Part shown: positions 17,080 to 25,846 of the stretch, piece by piece
Position numbering within the stretch: the stretch's first letter is position 1
Layout of the letters: every line of letters starts with the position of its first letter
Source: Micromonospora sp. RHAY321
Lineage (GTDB): Bacteria > Actinomycetota > Actinomycetes > Mycobacteriales > Micromonosporaceae
DNA length: 64,000 bases
Assembly (NCBI RefSeq): GCF_023896955.1
Contig: NZ_JAMHIW010000018.1
Span: 56,250 to 120,249, forward strand
Direction: 5' to 3'
Translations under genes and position numbers: made by a program
Notes under the pieces: generated by a model
Databases searched by the model: none
What the model was told of the DNA's origin: nothing
What the model saw: the letters and a program-made list of their open reading frames with translations, nothing else

Positions 17080-20000
17080 ATGCGCCCGCGCCGCACACTA
17101 GCCGCGCTCGCGACCGCCACCGCCGCCGTGACCATCACGGCGGTCGGCGTCGCACCCACCGCGGCAAGCGCCGCGCCCACCGACCTGTTCATCTCGGAGT
17201 ACGTCGAGGGCTCGTCGAACAACAAGGCGATCGAGTTGTTCAACGGCACCGGCACCGCTGTCGACCTCAGCGGCGGCGGCTACCAGCTCCAGCTCTTCTT
17301 CAACGGCTCCGCCACGGCCACCACGATCGCCCTGGCCGGGACGGTGGCGGCCGGCGACGCGTTCGTGTTCGCCAGCGCCTCGGCGGGCCCCGCGATCCTC
17401 GCCCAGGCCGACCAGACCACCGGGGCGAGCCTGTTCAACGGCGACGACGCGATCGTGCTGCGCCGGGGCACCACCATCCTCGACTCGATCGGCCAGGTGG
17501 GCGTGGACCCGGGCACCGAGTGGGGCGCGGGCGTCACCAGCACCGCGGACAACACCCTGCGCCGGCTGCCCACGGTCACCTCCGGCGACACCGACCCGTC
17601 GGACGCGTTCGACCCGGCGACACAGTGGGCCGGCTTCCCGGTCGACACCTTCGACGGGCTCGGCACGCACACCGTGGACGGTGGCGGGCCGGTCGACACG
17701 CCGGCCACCCTGAACTGCGGCGGCCCCCTGGTCACCGCGGCGGGCACGGCGGTGACCCGCGAGGTGACCGCCACCGATCCCGACGACACGATCGTCGACC
17801 TGGCGGTGACCGCGGTCAGCCCGACCCCGGCCACCGGCTCGATCACCCGCTCCGCGCTCACCCCCGCCGACGCGGTGGGCGGCACCGCCCGCGCCACCGT
17901 CGGCGCGAGCGCCGACCTCGCCGCCGGGGCGTACACCGTCACGGTGACCGCGACCGACGCGGGCGGCGGCACCGCCAGCTGTGCGCTGACCGTGCAGGTG
18001 ACCCGGGAGATGACCGTCGGCGAGGTGCAGGGCACGACCACCGACGCCGAGTCCGGCCAGGCCGACCGGTCGCCGCTCGCACCGGCGAGCGGCAACGGCA
18101 CCAGCAGCACGCTGTACGACGTACGCGGCGTGATCACCCAGCTGACCCTGGCCCGCACCTCGGCGGGGGCGGAGCAGCACGGGTTCTTCCTCCAAAGCCG
18201 CACCGGCGACACCGACGGCGACCCGACCAGCTCCGACGGCATCTTCGTGTTCATGGGCACGTTCACCTCGCTGATCGGCGGTTACGTGCCGACGGTCGGC
18301 GACGAGGTGGTGCTCCGGGCCCGCGTGTCGGAGTACTTCACCTTCACCCAGCTCTCCGGTGCCTCACTGGTCCGCCGCATCACCACGGGGCTCGACGTGG
18401 ACAGCGCGGTGGCGGTCACCGACGCGGTGCCGCCGGTCGAGCTGACCGAGGCGCAGCGCTTCTGGGAGCGGCACGAGGGCGCCCGGCTCCGGGTGCGGGC
18501 GGGCAGCGGCGCGGTCAGCGGCCGGGACGTGTTCGCCTCCACCGCCGACGCGGAGCTGTGGGTGATCGACCGGGACGACCCGCTGCTGGACCGGGCCGAC
18601 CCGTACGCCCGGCGCGTGTTCCGGGACTCCCACCCGCTGGACAACGACCCGACCCGCCGCTTCGACGACGGCAACGGGCAGCGGGTGCTGCTCGGCAGCA
18701 TGGGCGTGAAGGGCACCACCGGAGACAGCACCGCGCTGCTGCCGCCGGCGCACACCTTCGACACGCTGCGCGCCGACGCGGTGGGCGGCGTCTACTACTC
18801 CTTCGAGAAGTACGGCGTCCAGGTCGAGCGGGCCGAGTTCGACGGCGGGGCCGACCCGTCGAAGAACAACCCGCCGAAGCCGGCCGACCGGTCGCAGGAG
18901 GTGGCGGTGGCCACCTACAACGTGGAGAACCTGTACGACTACCGGGACGACCCGTTCGACGGCTGCGACTTCGCCGGCAACGCCGGCTGCACCGGGGTCA
19001 GCCCGCCGTTCGACTACGTGCCGGCCAGCGAGGCGGACTACCGCGAGCACCTGACGTCGCTCGCCGACCAGATCGCCAAGGACCTGCACGCGCCGGACCT
19101 GATCCTGGTGCAGGAGGCCGAGGACCAGGACATCTGCACCGTCTCGGGTGCGGCGCTCGCCTGCGGCGACACGAACGACGCCGACGGCGCGCCGGACAGC
19201 ATCCAGGAGCTGGCGCTCGCCGTGGCGGCGGCCGGCGGGCCGGCCTACGCGGCCGCGTACGACCGGACCGGTGCGGATGCCCGCGGTATCACCGCGGCGT
19301 TCCTCTACCGCACCGACCGGCTCTCGCTGGCGGCCGCGACGGCGACCGACCCGCTGCTCGGCTCGGCGCCGACCGTCCAGTACCGCGCGCCGGGACTGCC
19401 GACCAACGCCGACGTGCAGAACCCGAAGGCCCTCAACGCGGTGCTGCCGGGCGACGTGGACACCTCCACCGGCAAGGACGGCAACAACGTCTTCACCCGC
19501 GCTCCCCAGCTCGGCAAGTTCAGCGTGGCCGCCGCACCCGGCTCGTCCGAGCGGTTCACCCTGTACGCGCTCAGCAACCACTACTCCTCCGGCCCGGACG
19601 GCCGGATCGGGCAGCGTCGGGAGCAGGCGACGTACGGCGCGGCGATCGTCACCGCGATCGAGGCGGCCGACTCGAACGCCCGGGTGGTCTACGGCGGGGA
19701 CCTGAACGTCTTCCCCCGTCCCGACGACCCGATCGCGACCGGCAGCCAGCCCACCCCCTCGGACCAGCTCGCCCCGCTCTACGAGGCGGGCCTGCACAAC
19801 CTGTGGGACAACCTGGTCGCGGACGTACCGTCCGCCGCCTACTCCTACAGCTTCGAGGGGCAGGCGCAGACGCTCGACCACCTGTTCGTCAACGAGGCGC
19901 TCTACGGAGACCTGGTGCAGGTGCGGGCGGCGCACATCAACGCCGACTGGCCGGCCGAGTTCACCGGCGACGGGTCGCGCGGCTCCAGCGACCACGACCC

Positions 20001-20358
20001 GCAGGTGGCCCGGTTCCGGTCCCGTGCGGCGCTCACCGTCGCCGACACGACGGTGGTCGAGGGCGACAAGGGCACCCGGCAGCTCACCTTCACCGCCACC
20101 GTGTCCCGGCCGCTGTCCCAGCCGGTGCTGCTCTGCGCCACCACCGTCGGCCTCACGGCGCAGGCTGGCTCGGACTTCGACCCGTACGTCGGCTGCAAGG
20201 TGCTGGCCGCCGGGCAGACGTCGGTCGCATTCCCGGTGACCGTGCGCGGTGACCGGAAGCGGGAGTCGGACGAGAAGCTGACGCTGCTGGTGGCCGGCGT
20301 GCCCGGTCTGCGGCTGGCCGACCCGCTAGGCGTCGGCACCATCACCAACGACGACTGA
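17080..20358 (+). CDS. Large secreted nuclease (lamin-tail, OB-fold, endonuclease/exonuclease/phosphatase and Calx-beta domains)
   Basis: This 1092-aa protein has a Sec signal ending PTAASAAPTD; ATG 17080 follows GTGGAGG. Domain order: lamin-tail domain (about 32-160, LFISEYVEGSSNNKAIELFN), a Big-like segment (about 205-310), and an OB-fold nuclease-associated region (about 311-580) with YDVRGVITQL. A catalytic EEP domain follows (about 605-985: VATYNVENLYDYRDD, LILVQEAEDQD, NHYSSGPDG, YGGDLNVFP, QTLDHLFVN, SSDHDPQVA), then a C-terminal Calx-beta-like calcium module (about 990-1092). It matches the ExeM/NucH style of extracellular DNases, which scavenge phosphate or remodel extracellular DNA. 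All expected EEP motifs (N, E, H, D, D, H) are present. Confidence 0.92.
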   Translation: MRPRRTLAALATATAAVTITAVGVAPTAASAAPTDLFISEYVEGSSNNKAIELFNGTGTAVDLSGGGYQLQLFFNGSATATTIALAGTVAAGDAFVFASASAGPAILAQADQTTGASLFNGDDAIVLRRGTTILDSIGQVGVDPGTEWGAGVTSTADNTLRRLPTVTSGDTDPSDAFDPATQWAGFPVDTFDGLGTHTVDGGGPVDTPATLNCGGPLVTAAGTAVTREVTATDPDDTIVDLAVTAVSPTPATGSITRSALTPADAVGGTARATVGASADLAAGAYTVTVTATDAGGGTASCALTVQVTREMTVGEVQGTTTDAESGQADRSPLAPASGNGTSSTLYDVRGVITQLTLARTSAGAEQHGFFLQSRTGDTDGDPTSSDGIFVFMGTFTSLIGGYVPTVGDEVVLRARVSEYFTFTQLSGASLVRRITTGLDVDSAVAVTDAVPPVELTEAQRFWERHEGARLRVRAGSGAVSGRDVFASTADAELWVIDRDDPLLDRADPYARRVFRDSHPLDNDPTRRFDDGNGQRVLLGSMGVKGTTGDSTALLPPAHTFDTLRADAVGGVYYSFEKYGVQVERAEFDGGADPSKNNPPKPADRSQEVAVATYNVENLYDYRDDPFDGCDFAGNAGCTGVSPPFDYVPASEADYREHLTSLADQIAKDLHAPDLILVQEAEDQDICTVSGAALACGDTNDADGAPDSIQELALAVAAAGGPAYAAAYDRTGADARGITAAFLYRTDRLSLAAATATDPLLGSAPTVQYRAPGLPTNADVQNPKALNAVLPGDVDTSTGKDGNNVFTRAPQLGKFSVAAAPGSSERFTLYALSNHYSSGPDGRIGQRREQATYGAAIVTAIEAADSNARVVYGGDLNVFPRPDDPIATGSQPTPSDQLAPLYEAGLHNLWDNLVADVPSAAYSYSFEGQAQTLDHLFVNEALYGDLVQVRAAHINADWPAEFTGDGSRGSSDHDPQVARFRSRAALTVADTTVVEGDKGTRQLTFTATVSRPLSQPVLLCATTVGLTAQAGSDFDPYVGCKVLAAGQTSVAFPVTVRGDRKRESDEKLTLLVAGVPGLRLADPLGVGTITNDD

Positions 20359-20413
20359 CCGGCGATCGAGGCGGCGCGGAAGCGCTGCAAGCTTCCGGTC
20401 GTTCGCGGGTCTG

Positions 20414-20453
20414 AGCGGCCCGTCGTGCAGCACTGCCTGCACGACGGGCCGCT
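20414..20453 (+). terminator. Strong terminator after the secreted nuclease
   Basis: AGCGGCCCGTCGTGCAG pairs exactly with CTGCACGACGGGCCGCT (17-bp stem, 6-nt loop). It is followed by CGTTCGTTAG and lies 55 bp after the nuclease stop. Confidence 0.85.
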
Positions 20454-20579
20454 CGTTCGTTAGAGACCAGCGGTCAGTAGTGATCGTGGGTGGCGGTGGT
20501 AGGTGGCGGTTCTGTGCGACCCGCGCGGCGAGCGGGCGGCCCTGATCAGCCCCTGCCGTATCGCCACTCCCCGCCACCA

Positions 20580-20610
20580 TTGACTTCACCATTGGTTCAA
20601 GTCCTAGCGT
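20580..20610 (+). promoter_or_regulatory. MerR-type promoter with 19-bp spacer
   Basis: TTGACT (-35, 20580-20585) and TAGCGT (-10, 20605-20610) are separated by 19 bp. The spacer holds an imperfect dyad in which GACTT and AAGTC flank ACC-ATT-GGT. Over-long spacers with a dyad between -35 and -10 are the hallmark of MerR-family-activated promoters. The predicted start falls on the ATG at 20618, implying a leaderless mRNA. No merR gene is in the window. Confidence 0.6.
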
Positions 20611-20617
20611 CCGAGGC

Positions 20618-20797
20618 ATGACAACGCGAGAGACCATCACCCGCTCCGGCGTGGTGCTCCGGGCACCCTGGGAACGGCTCGACCGCGCCGGCCACCTGGT
20701 CGACGACGAGCCGCTTCGCCAGGCCGCCGACACCGCGCTGACCGAGCTGACCTGGTGGGCCGAGGCGCTGCGCGCCGCCCGCCGGGCCCGGCCCTGA
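20618..20797 (+). CDS. 59-aa protein of unknown function, leaderless
   Basis: ATG 20618 to TGA 20797 encodes a 59-residue amphipathic protein (MTTRETITRSGVVLRAPWERLD... with LTELTWWAEALRAARRARP at the end). It contains three Trp and a basic tail but no signal peptide or known domain. I do not recognise it. Support comes from a MerR-type promoter placed to start transcription at the ATG, actinomycete-like third-position GC, and only 10 bp to the next gene. It is probably co-transcribed with the DHA2 exporter and could be an accessory or sensing peptide of that system (inference). Confidence 0.6.
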   Translation: MTTRETITRSGVVLRAPWERLDRAGHLVDDEPLRQAADTALTELTWWAEALRAARRARP

Positions 20798-20807
20798 GGC
20801 AGCCGGC

Positions 20808-22346
20808 GTGGACGCGTCCGCACGGCGGCTCGGCTGGTACCTGACCCTGGGTGGTCTCCTCGCGGTGATCGACACGACGGTGACCGTGGTGGCCCTGCCG
20901 AAGCTGGTCGATGACCTCAGCACGAACCTCACCACGATCGGGTGGGTCACCAGCGGCTACGCGCTCGCCCTGGTCGCGGTGATGCCCACCGCGGCCTGGG
21001 CGATCGGCCGCTATGGCGCCCGCCGCACCTATCTGACCGCGCTGCTGCTGTTCACGGCGGGCTCCGTCCTGGCCGGGGCCGCCTGGGACGTCGGTTCACT
21101 GATCGCGTTCCGGGTGCTCCAAGGGCTGGGCGGCGGACTGCTCAACCCGGTCGGGATGGCCGTCGCGCTGGCCGCGGTGCCGCCGCAGCGGCGCGGCCGG
21201 ATGATGAGCCTGCTCGGTCTGCCGGTCCTGGTCGGACCGCTGATCGGGCCGGTGCTCGGTGGGCTGCTGCTCGATCACGCGTCGTGGCGGTGGATCTTCT
21301 GGATCAACCTGCCGGTCGGGTTGCTGGCGGTGCTGCTCGGCCGGTCGGTGCTGCCCGTCGCCGACCCGCGACGACCACCGGTGCGGCTGGACGTCGTCGG
21401 GCTGCTGCTGCTCTGCCCCGGTCTGGCGCTGGCGGTGTACGGGCTCAGCGTCACCGGTGAACGCGGCGGAGTCGTCACCGCGTCCGTGCTGCTGCCACTC
21501 GTGCTCGGCGCCGCGCTGGTGGCCGCCTTCGCCTGGCGGGCCAACCGGGTACGACAGCCGCTGCTGCGCCTGGCCGTGCTGCGTGCGCCCGGGATGGCCC
21601 CAGGCGCGGCGACGGTGGCGCTCTTCGCCGCCGGGTACTTCGGCTCGTTCCTGATCATCCCGGCGTACGTGCAGGTGGTACGCGGTGACTCCGCCACCCT
21701 GGCCGGCGTGATCGGCATTCCGCAGGCGCTAACCACCGGGCTGATGCTGCAGGTGGCGATCCGGCTGGTCGACCGGGTCTCCGCGCGTCGGGTGGTCGGG
21801 CTCGGCATCGCGACCGCGGTGGTCGGCACGGTCGCCCGGGTGCTGGTGCTCGACGCGGACACGTCGTACCCGCTGCTCGCCGCGCTCGGCGCGGTCATCG
21901 GCCTGGGCATGGGTGCGACGTTGATGCCGACGATGACCGCCGCCAGCCGGTCCCTGTCCGCGGACGACCTGCCGTCCGGCTCCACGCTGCTCACCACGGT
22001 GTCGCACACGTCGGTCGCCGTCGGTACGGCGTTGATCGCCGCAGCGCTGTCCTGGCTGACCGACCGGTTTGCGTCGGATCTGGGCGGCGGGGGCATCACG
22101 GCCGCCACCCGCCTCGACCCGGTCACCCGTGCGGGCTTCGCTCCAGAGCTGGCGCAGGCCACCCGGCTCGCGCTGGCGGTGTCCGCCGTGCTGCTGGCGC
22201 TCGCCTGGCTGACCAGCCGGCGACTTCCGGCCGCCCCGACCGCCGCTGAGGCAGCGGCCACCCCGGTGCAACCCAAGGTGGTGGCGAACGGACCGGTCAG
22301 TAGCGCTGGCGCAGCAGCCCGGCGGCCTCGACCGCCCAGTAGGTGA
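20808..22346 (+). CDS. MFS drug:H+ antiporter, DHA2 (14-span) family
   Basis: This 512-aa protein starts at GTG 20808. The first span carries the DHA2 motif LAVIDTTVTVVALPKLVDDL, then motif A-like YGARRTYL and motif C-like LPVLVGPLIGPVLGGLLLDHASWRWIFWINLPVG, all diagnostic of 14-TM multidrug exporters such as QacA/EmrB. Hydrophobic segments continue to about residue 475, followed by a Pro/Arg-rich tail. The 3' end runs 50 bp into the hemB coding region on the other strand. The upstream MerR-type promoter suggests induction by a small hydrophobic compound or redox signal; the substrate is unknown. Confidence 0.92.
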   Translation: MDASARRLGWYLTLGGLLAVIDTTVTVVALPKLVDDLSTNLTTIGWVTSGYALALVAVMPTAAWAIGRYGARRTYLTALLLFTAGSVLAGAAWDVGSLIAFRVLQGLGGGLLNPVGMAVALAAVPPQRRGRMMSLLGLPVLVGPLIGPVLGGLLLDHASWRWIFWINLPVGLLAVLLGRSVLPVADPRRPPVRLDVVGLLLLCPGLALAVYGLSVTGERGGVVTASVLLPLVLGAALVAAFAWRANRVRQPLLRLAVLRAPGMAPGAATVALFAAGYFGSFLIIPAYVQVVRGDSATLAGVIGIPQALTTGLMLQVAIRLVDRVSARRVVGLGIATAVVGTVARVLVLDADTSYPLLAALGAVIGLGMGATLMPTMTAASRSLSADDLPSGSTLLTTVSHTSVAVGTALIAAALSWLTDRFASDLGGGGITAATRLDPVTRAGFAPELAQATRLALAVSAVLLALAWLTSRRLPAAPTAAEAAATPVQPKVVANGPVSSAGAAARRPRPPSR

Positions 22347-23280
22347 GGATGATCTGCGCGCCCGCCCGCTTGATCGAGGTGAGCGTCTCCAGCATCACCC
22401 GCTCCCGGTCGATCCAGCCGTTCGCGGCGGCCGCCTCGACCATCGCGTACTCGCCGGAGACCTGGTAGGCGGCGACGGGGACGTCCACCGCGGCCCGCAC
22501 CGCCGACACCACGTCGAGGTAGGGCAGCGCCGGCTTGACCATCACCATGTCGGCGCCCTCGGCGACGTCCAGCTCCACCTCGCGCAGCGACTCGCGCAGG
22601 TTGGCCGGGTCCTGCTGGTAGGCACGCCGGTCGCCCTCCAGCGCCGACTCCACCGCGTCCCGGAACGGGCCGAAGAAGGCCGAGGCGTACTTCACGGCGT
22701 ACGCGAGCACGGCCACGTCCTGGTGCCCGGCGGCGTCGAGCGCCCGGCGGACCACGCCGACCTGGCCGTCCATCATCCCGGACGGCCCGACCACGTGGAC
22801 CCCGGCGGCGGCCTGGGCCACCGCCATCTCGGCGTACGCCTCCAGCGTCGCGTCGTTGTCCACCTCGCCGCCCGGGGTGAGCAGACCGCAGTGCCCGTGC
22901 GAGGTGAACTCGTCCAGGCACAGGTCGCTCATCACCACCGTGGCGTCGCCCACCTCGGTCACCACGTCGCGGATGGCGACGTTCAGGATGCCGTCCGGGT
23001 CGATGCCGCCGGACCCGGTCGGGTCCCGCTGCTCCGGCACGCCGAAGAGCATGATCCCGCCGACGCCGGCCTGGACCGCCTCGACCGCCGCCTTGCGCAG
23101 CGAGTCCCGGGAGTGCTGGAGCACCCCCGGGAGCGACGCGATGGCCCGGGGCTCGGTCAGCCCTTCACGGATGAACATCGGCACGACCAGCTCGGCCGGG
23201 TCGACCCTGGTCTCGGACACCAGCCGGCGCACCGCCGGGGTGCGGCGCAGCCGGCGGGGCCGGATCTCGGGGTACGGCAT
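22297..23280 (-). CDS. hemB: Porphobilinogen synthase (delta-aminolevulinate dehydratase)
   Basis: This 327-aa enzyme condenses two 5-aminolevulinate molecules to porphobilinogen in haem and corrinoid synthesis. The two Schiff-base lysines are visible in LAYAVKYASAF (about K197) and MVMVKPALPYLD (about K249). The metal-site loop reads DLCLDEFTSHGHCG: two of the three zinc cysteines are kept, but the middle one of the usual CxC pair is Asp, an intermediate between zinc and magnesium types. It is the last gene of the rex-hemACDB cluster, 20 bp after the cobA/hemD fusion, and overlaps the convergent exporter gene by 50 bp. Confidence 0.96.
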   Translation of the reverse strand: MPYPEIRPRRLRRTPAVRRLVSETRVDPAELVVPMFIREGLTEPRAIASLPGVLQHSRDSLRKAAVEAVQAGVGGIMLFGVPEQRDPTGSGGIDPDGILNVAIRDVVTEVGDATVVMSDLCLDEFTSHGHCGLLTPGGEVDNDATLEAYAEMAVAQAAAGVHVVGPSGMMDGQVGVVRRALDAAGHQDVAVLAYAVKYASAFFGPFRDAVESALEGDRRAYQQDPANLRESLREVELDVAEGADMVMVKPALPYLDVVSAVRAAVDVPVAAYQVSGEYAMVEAAAANGWIDRERVMLETLTSIKRAGAQIILTYWAVEAAGLLRQRY

Positions 23281-23300
23281 GGCGAGTCCTCCTCGGACGA

Positions 23301-24881
23301 CTACCGGAAGCGGAGGGCGGTCGGCCCCTGCACCTTCGAGCCGCGACGTTGCTTCGCCGGCATGGCGGCGAGCTTCTCGCGCAGCTCGACGGCGTAGGCG
23401 GCGAGCGCCTCCACCAGGTCGGGCACCGAGGCGTGCGGTGGCTGGACGTCGACCCGCAGGCCGAACTCCGTCGCGGTCTCCGCCGTCTTGGGCCCAATCA
23501 CGGCAACAACGGTCCGAGCGTGCGGCTTCCCGGCGATGCCGACGAGGTTCCGCACAGTGGAAGATGACGTGAAGAGCACCGCGTCGAACCCGCCCGACTT
23601 GATCGCGTCGCGGATCTCGGCCGGCGGCGGCGCGGCCCGCACCGTCCGGTACGCGGTCACGTCGTCGACCTCCCAGCCGCGCTCGGTGAGCCCGGCGGCG
23701 AGCGTCTCGGTGGCGATGTCGGCGCGCGGCAGCAGCACCCGGCCCACCGGGTCGAGGATCTCGTCGTGCGGCGAGAACTCGGCCAGCAGGCCCTCGGAGG
23801 ACTGCTCCCCGGCGGGGATCAGCTCCGGCTGGATGCCGAACGCGCGGACCGCGTCGGCCGTCGCCTCACCGATGCAGGCGATCTTGACGCCGCCGAAGTG
23901 CCGGGCGTCCAGCCCGTGCTCGGCGAACTTCTCCCAGACCGCGCGGACGGCGTTCACCGAGGTGAAGATCACCCAGGCGTACCGGCCGTCGACCAGGCCC
24001 TTGACGGCCCGTTCCATCTGCGCCGGGGTGCGCGGCGGCTCGACCGCGATGGTCGGCACCTCGCACGGGATCGCGCCGTACGCGCGCAGCCGGGCACTCA
24101 TCGCGCCGGCCTGCTCCTTGGTGCGCGGGACCAGCACCTTCCAGCCGTACAGCGGGCGGTTCTCCCACCAGCTCAGCTTGTCGCGCTGGCCGACCCCGGC
24201 GCCGACGGTGAGCACCACCCGGCCGGTGAAGCCGAGCGCGGCGGCCACGAAGCTGTCCACGGTCGACGTGGTCGTGTACTGGGTCTCGCCGGTGCCGTCG
24301 CCGGTCACCCCGACACCGGTGGTGCCGTCGATCCCGGCGGCCAGCAGGCCGTCCCGGACGGCGGCGAGGTCACCGGCGTCGACCGCGAGCGCGAGCGAGC
24401 CCCGGCCGACCGCAGCGGCCAGCGCCTCGAAGTCCAGCACGCTGACGTCCTCGACGTCGGCGGCGGTACGCACGCCCGGCAGCGGGACACCCGCGTACGT
24501 GGCGACACCCTCGGCCTGGCCGACGCCGGGGACCACCTCGAAGTGGGCGGCGGTGCGGGCCACCGCCTGCACCTCCTTGACCACCGAGTCGTGGCCGAAC
24601 GGGTCGCCGGCGACCAGGTGCACCGCGTTCAACCCGGATCGGGCCGCGGAGATCAGCACCTTCGCCACGTCCCCCGGCGCGCCTTCGGCCGGGGTGAACT
24701 CGGCGTCGTCCCTGGCCTCGGCGCGGACGACGGCGAGCAACGACTCCGGGACTCCCCGGTCGTAGATCACCTGGTCGGCGTCGACCAGGGCGTCGTGCGC
24801 CCGACGGGTCAGCAGGCCGGGGTCGCCGGGGCCAGCCCCGACGAACGCGATACGGCCGACGGGCTTACGGGTGCGGGTCAT
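23301..24881 (-). CDS. hemD: Uroporphyrinogen-III methyltransferase-like/uroporphyrinogen-III synthase fusion
   Basis: This is a 526-aa two-domain protein. Residues 1-240 resemble SUMT/CobA (GAGPGDPGLLTRRAHD, DQVIYDRGVP, AGDPFGHD, VVPGVGQAEGVATYAGVPLP). However, the conserved GDPFxFGRG loop and the THR segment are not recognisable. Residues about 250-510 are HemD (LYGWKVLVPRTKEQAG, IFTSVNAVRAV, VKIACIGEATADAV, LFTSSSTVRN), which closes the tetrapyrrole ring to uroporphyrinogen III. The start overlaps hemC by 4 bp. The HemD activity is well supported; whether the N-terminal domain still methylates toward sirohaem/B12 is doubtful. The fusion is typical of actinobacterial hem operons. Confidence 0.92.
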   Translation of the reverse strand: MTRTRKPVGRIAFVGAGPGDPGLLTRRAHDALVDADQVIYDRGVPESLLAVVRAEARDDAEFTPAEGAPGDVAKVLISAARSGLNAVHLVAGDPFGHDSVVKEVQAVARTAAHFEVVPGVGQAEGVATYAGVPLPGVRTAADVEDVSVLDFEALAAAVGRGSLALAVDAGDLAAVRDGLLAAGIDGTTGVGVTGDGTGETQYTTTSTVDSFVAAALGFTGRVVLTVGAGVGQRDKLSWWENRPLYGWKVLVPRTKEQAGAMSARLRAYGAIPCEVPTIAVEPPRTPAQMERAVKGLVDGRYAWVIFTSVNAVRAVWEKFAEHGLDARHFGGVKIACIGEATADAVRAFGIQPELIPAGEQSSEGLLAEFSPHDEILDPVGRVLLPRADIATETLAAGLTERGWEVDDVTAYRTVRAAPPPAEIRDAIKSGGFDAVLFTSSSTVRNLVGIAGKPHARTVVAVIGPKTAETATEFGLRVDVQPPHASVPDLVEALAAYAVELREKLAAMPAKQRRGSKVQGPTALRFR

Positions 24882-25846
24882 TCTGTGCTCCCAAATTGCT
24901 GGGTCCCCGAGCCGGTGTGTCCTTCGTGGCCGAGGATCGAGTCGGCGCCGAGGTCGAGGAGTTCGGCGGCGAGTGCCTTACCGATCTCCGCCGCGTCGGC
25001 GGGCGTTCCGGTGCGGGACAGCCGGAGGTCACGAGTGCCGTCCGGGCTGATCACCGCCCCGCGCAGGTAGATCTCATCGCCGTCGTCACCTTCGGCGAGT
25101 TCCGCATAGGCGGCGACGGGTGCGCTGCACCCGGCCTCCAGGGTGGCCAGCAACGCGCGCTCCGCGGTGACGGCGGCGTGCGACGGTGCGTGGTCGAGCA
25201 CCGCGAGCAGCTCGACCAGCTCCTGGTCGTCGACCCGGCACTCCACGGCCAACGCGCCCTGGGCGGGCGCGGGCAGCATCAGCATCGGGTCCAGCGTCTC
25301 GGTGATCACGTCGGCCCGACCGATCCGGGCCAACCCGGCCCGGGCCAGTACGACGGCGTCGAGGTCGGCCTCGGGTCCGAGCACCCGCCCCAGGCGGGTG
25401 TCCACGTTGCCGCGGATCGGGGTGACCTCCAGCTGCAGGCCCAGTGCGTGCAACTGGGCGATGCGGCGCAGCGCGCCGGTGCCCACGGTGGCACCCGGCG
25501 GCAGCTCGGCGAGCGTCCGGCCGTCCCTGGCGATCAGCGCGTCGCGCGGGTCCTGCCGGGCCGGCACCGCCGCGATCTGCAGCCCGACGGCGGACGCGGT
25601 GGGCAGATCCTTGTAGGAGTGCACGGCGAAGTCGATGGTCCGGGCGGCCAGCGCGTCACGCAGCGCGGAGACGAACACCCCGACGCCGAGCCGGTGCACC
25701 GGCGCGCTGGAGCGGTCGCCGGCGGTGACCACCTCGACCAGCTCGACCTGGCGGCCGGTCGCGGCGGTCAACGCCTCGGCGACCTGGGTGGACTGGGCCA
25801 TCGCCAGGGTGCTGCCCCGGGTGCCGAGGCGCAGTGGGGCGGTCAT
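24878..25846 (-). CDS. hemC: Hydroxymethylbilane synthase (porphobilinogen deaminase)
   Basis: This 322-aa enzyme polymerises four porphobilinogens into hydroxymethylbilane. Clear signatures are RLGTRGSTLAMAQS at the N-terminus, FAVHSYKDLPT, the Arg-rich IRGNVDTRLGR segment, LPAPAQGALAVECR, and the dipyrromethane-cofactor Cys in LEAGCSAPVAA (about C239). It overlaps hemA upstream and cobA/hemD downstream by 4 bp each (ATGA-type), so the three are translationally coupled. Length and motifs are standard. Confidence 0.97.
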   Translation of the reverse strand: MTAPLRLGTRGSTLAMAQSTQVAEALTAATGRQVELVEVVTAGDRSSAPVHRLGVGVFVSALRDALAARTIDFAVHSYKDLPTASAVGLQIAAVPARQDPRDALIARDGRTLAELPPGATVGTGALRRIAQLHALGLQLEVTPIRGNVDTRLGRVLGPEADLDAVVLARAGLARIGRADVITETLDPMLMLPAPAQGALAVECRVDDQELVELLAVLDHAPSHAAVTAERALLATLEAGCSAPVAAYAELAEGDDGDEIYLRGAVISPDGTRDLRLSRTGTPADAAEIGKALAAELLDLGADSILGHEGHTGSGTQQFGSTE

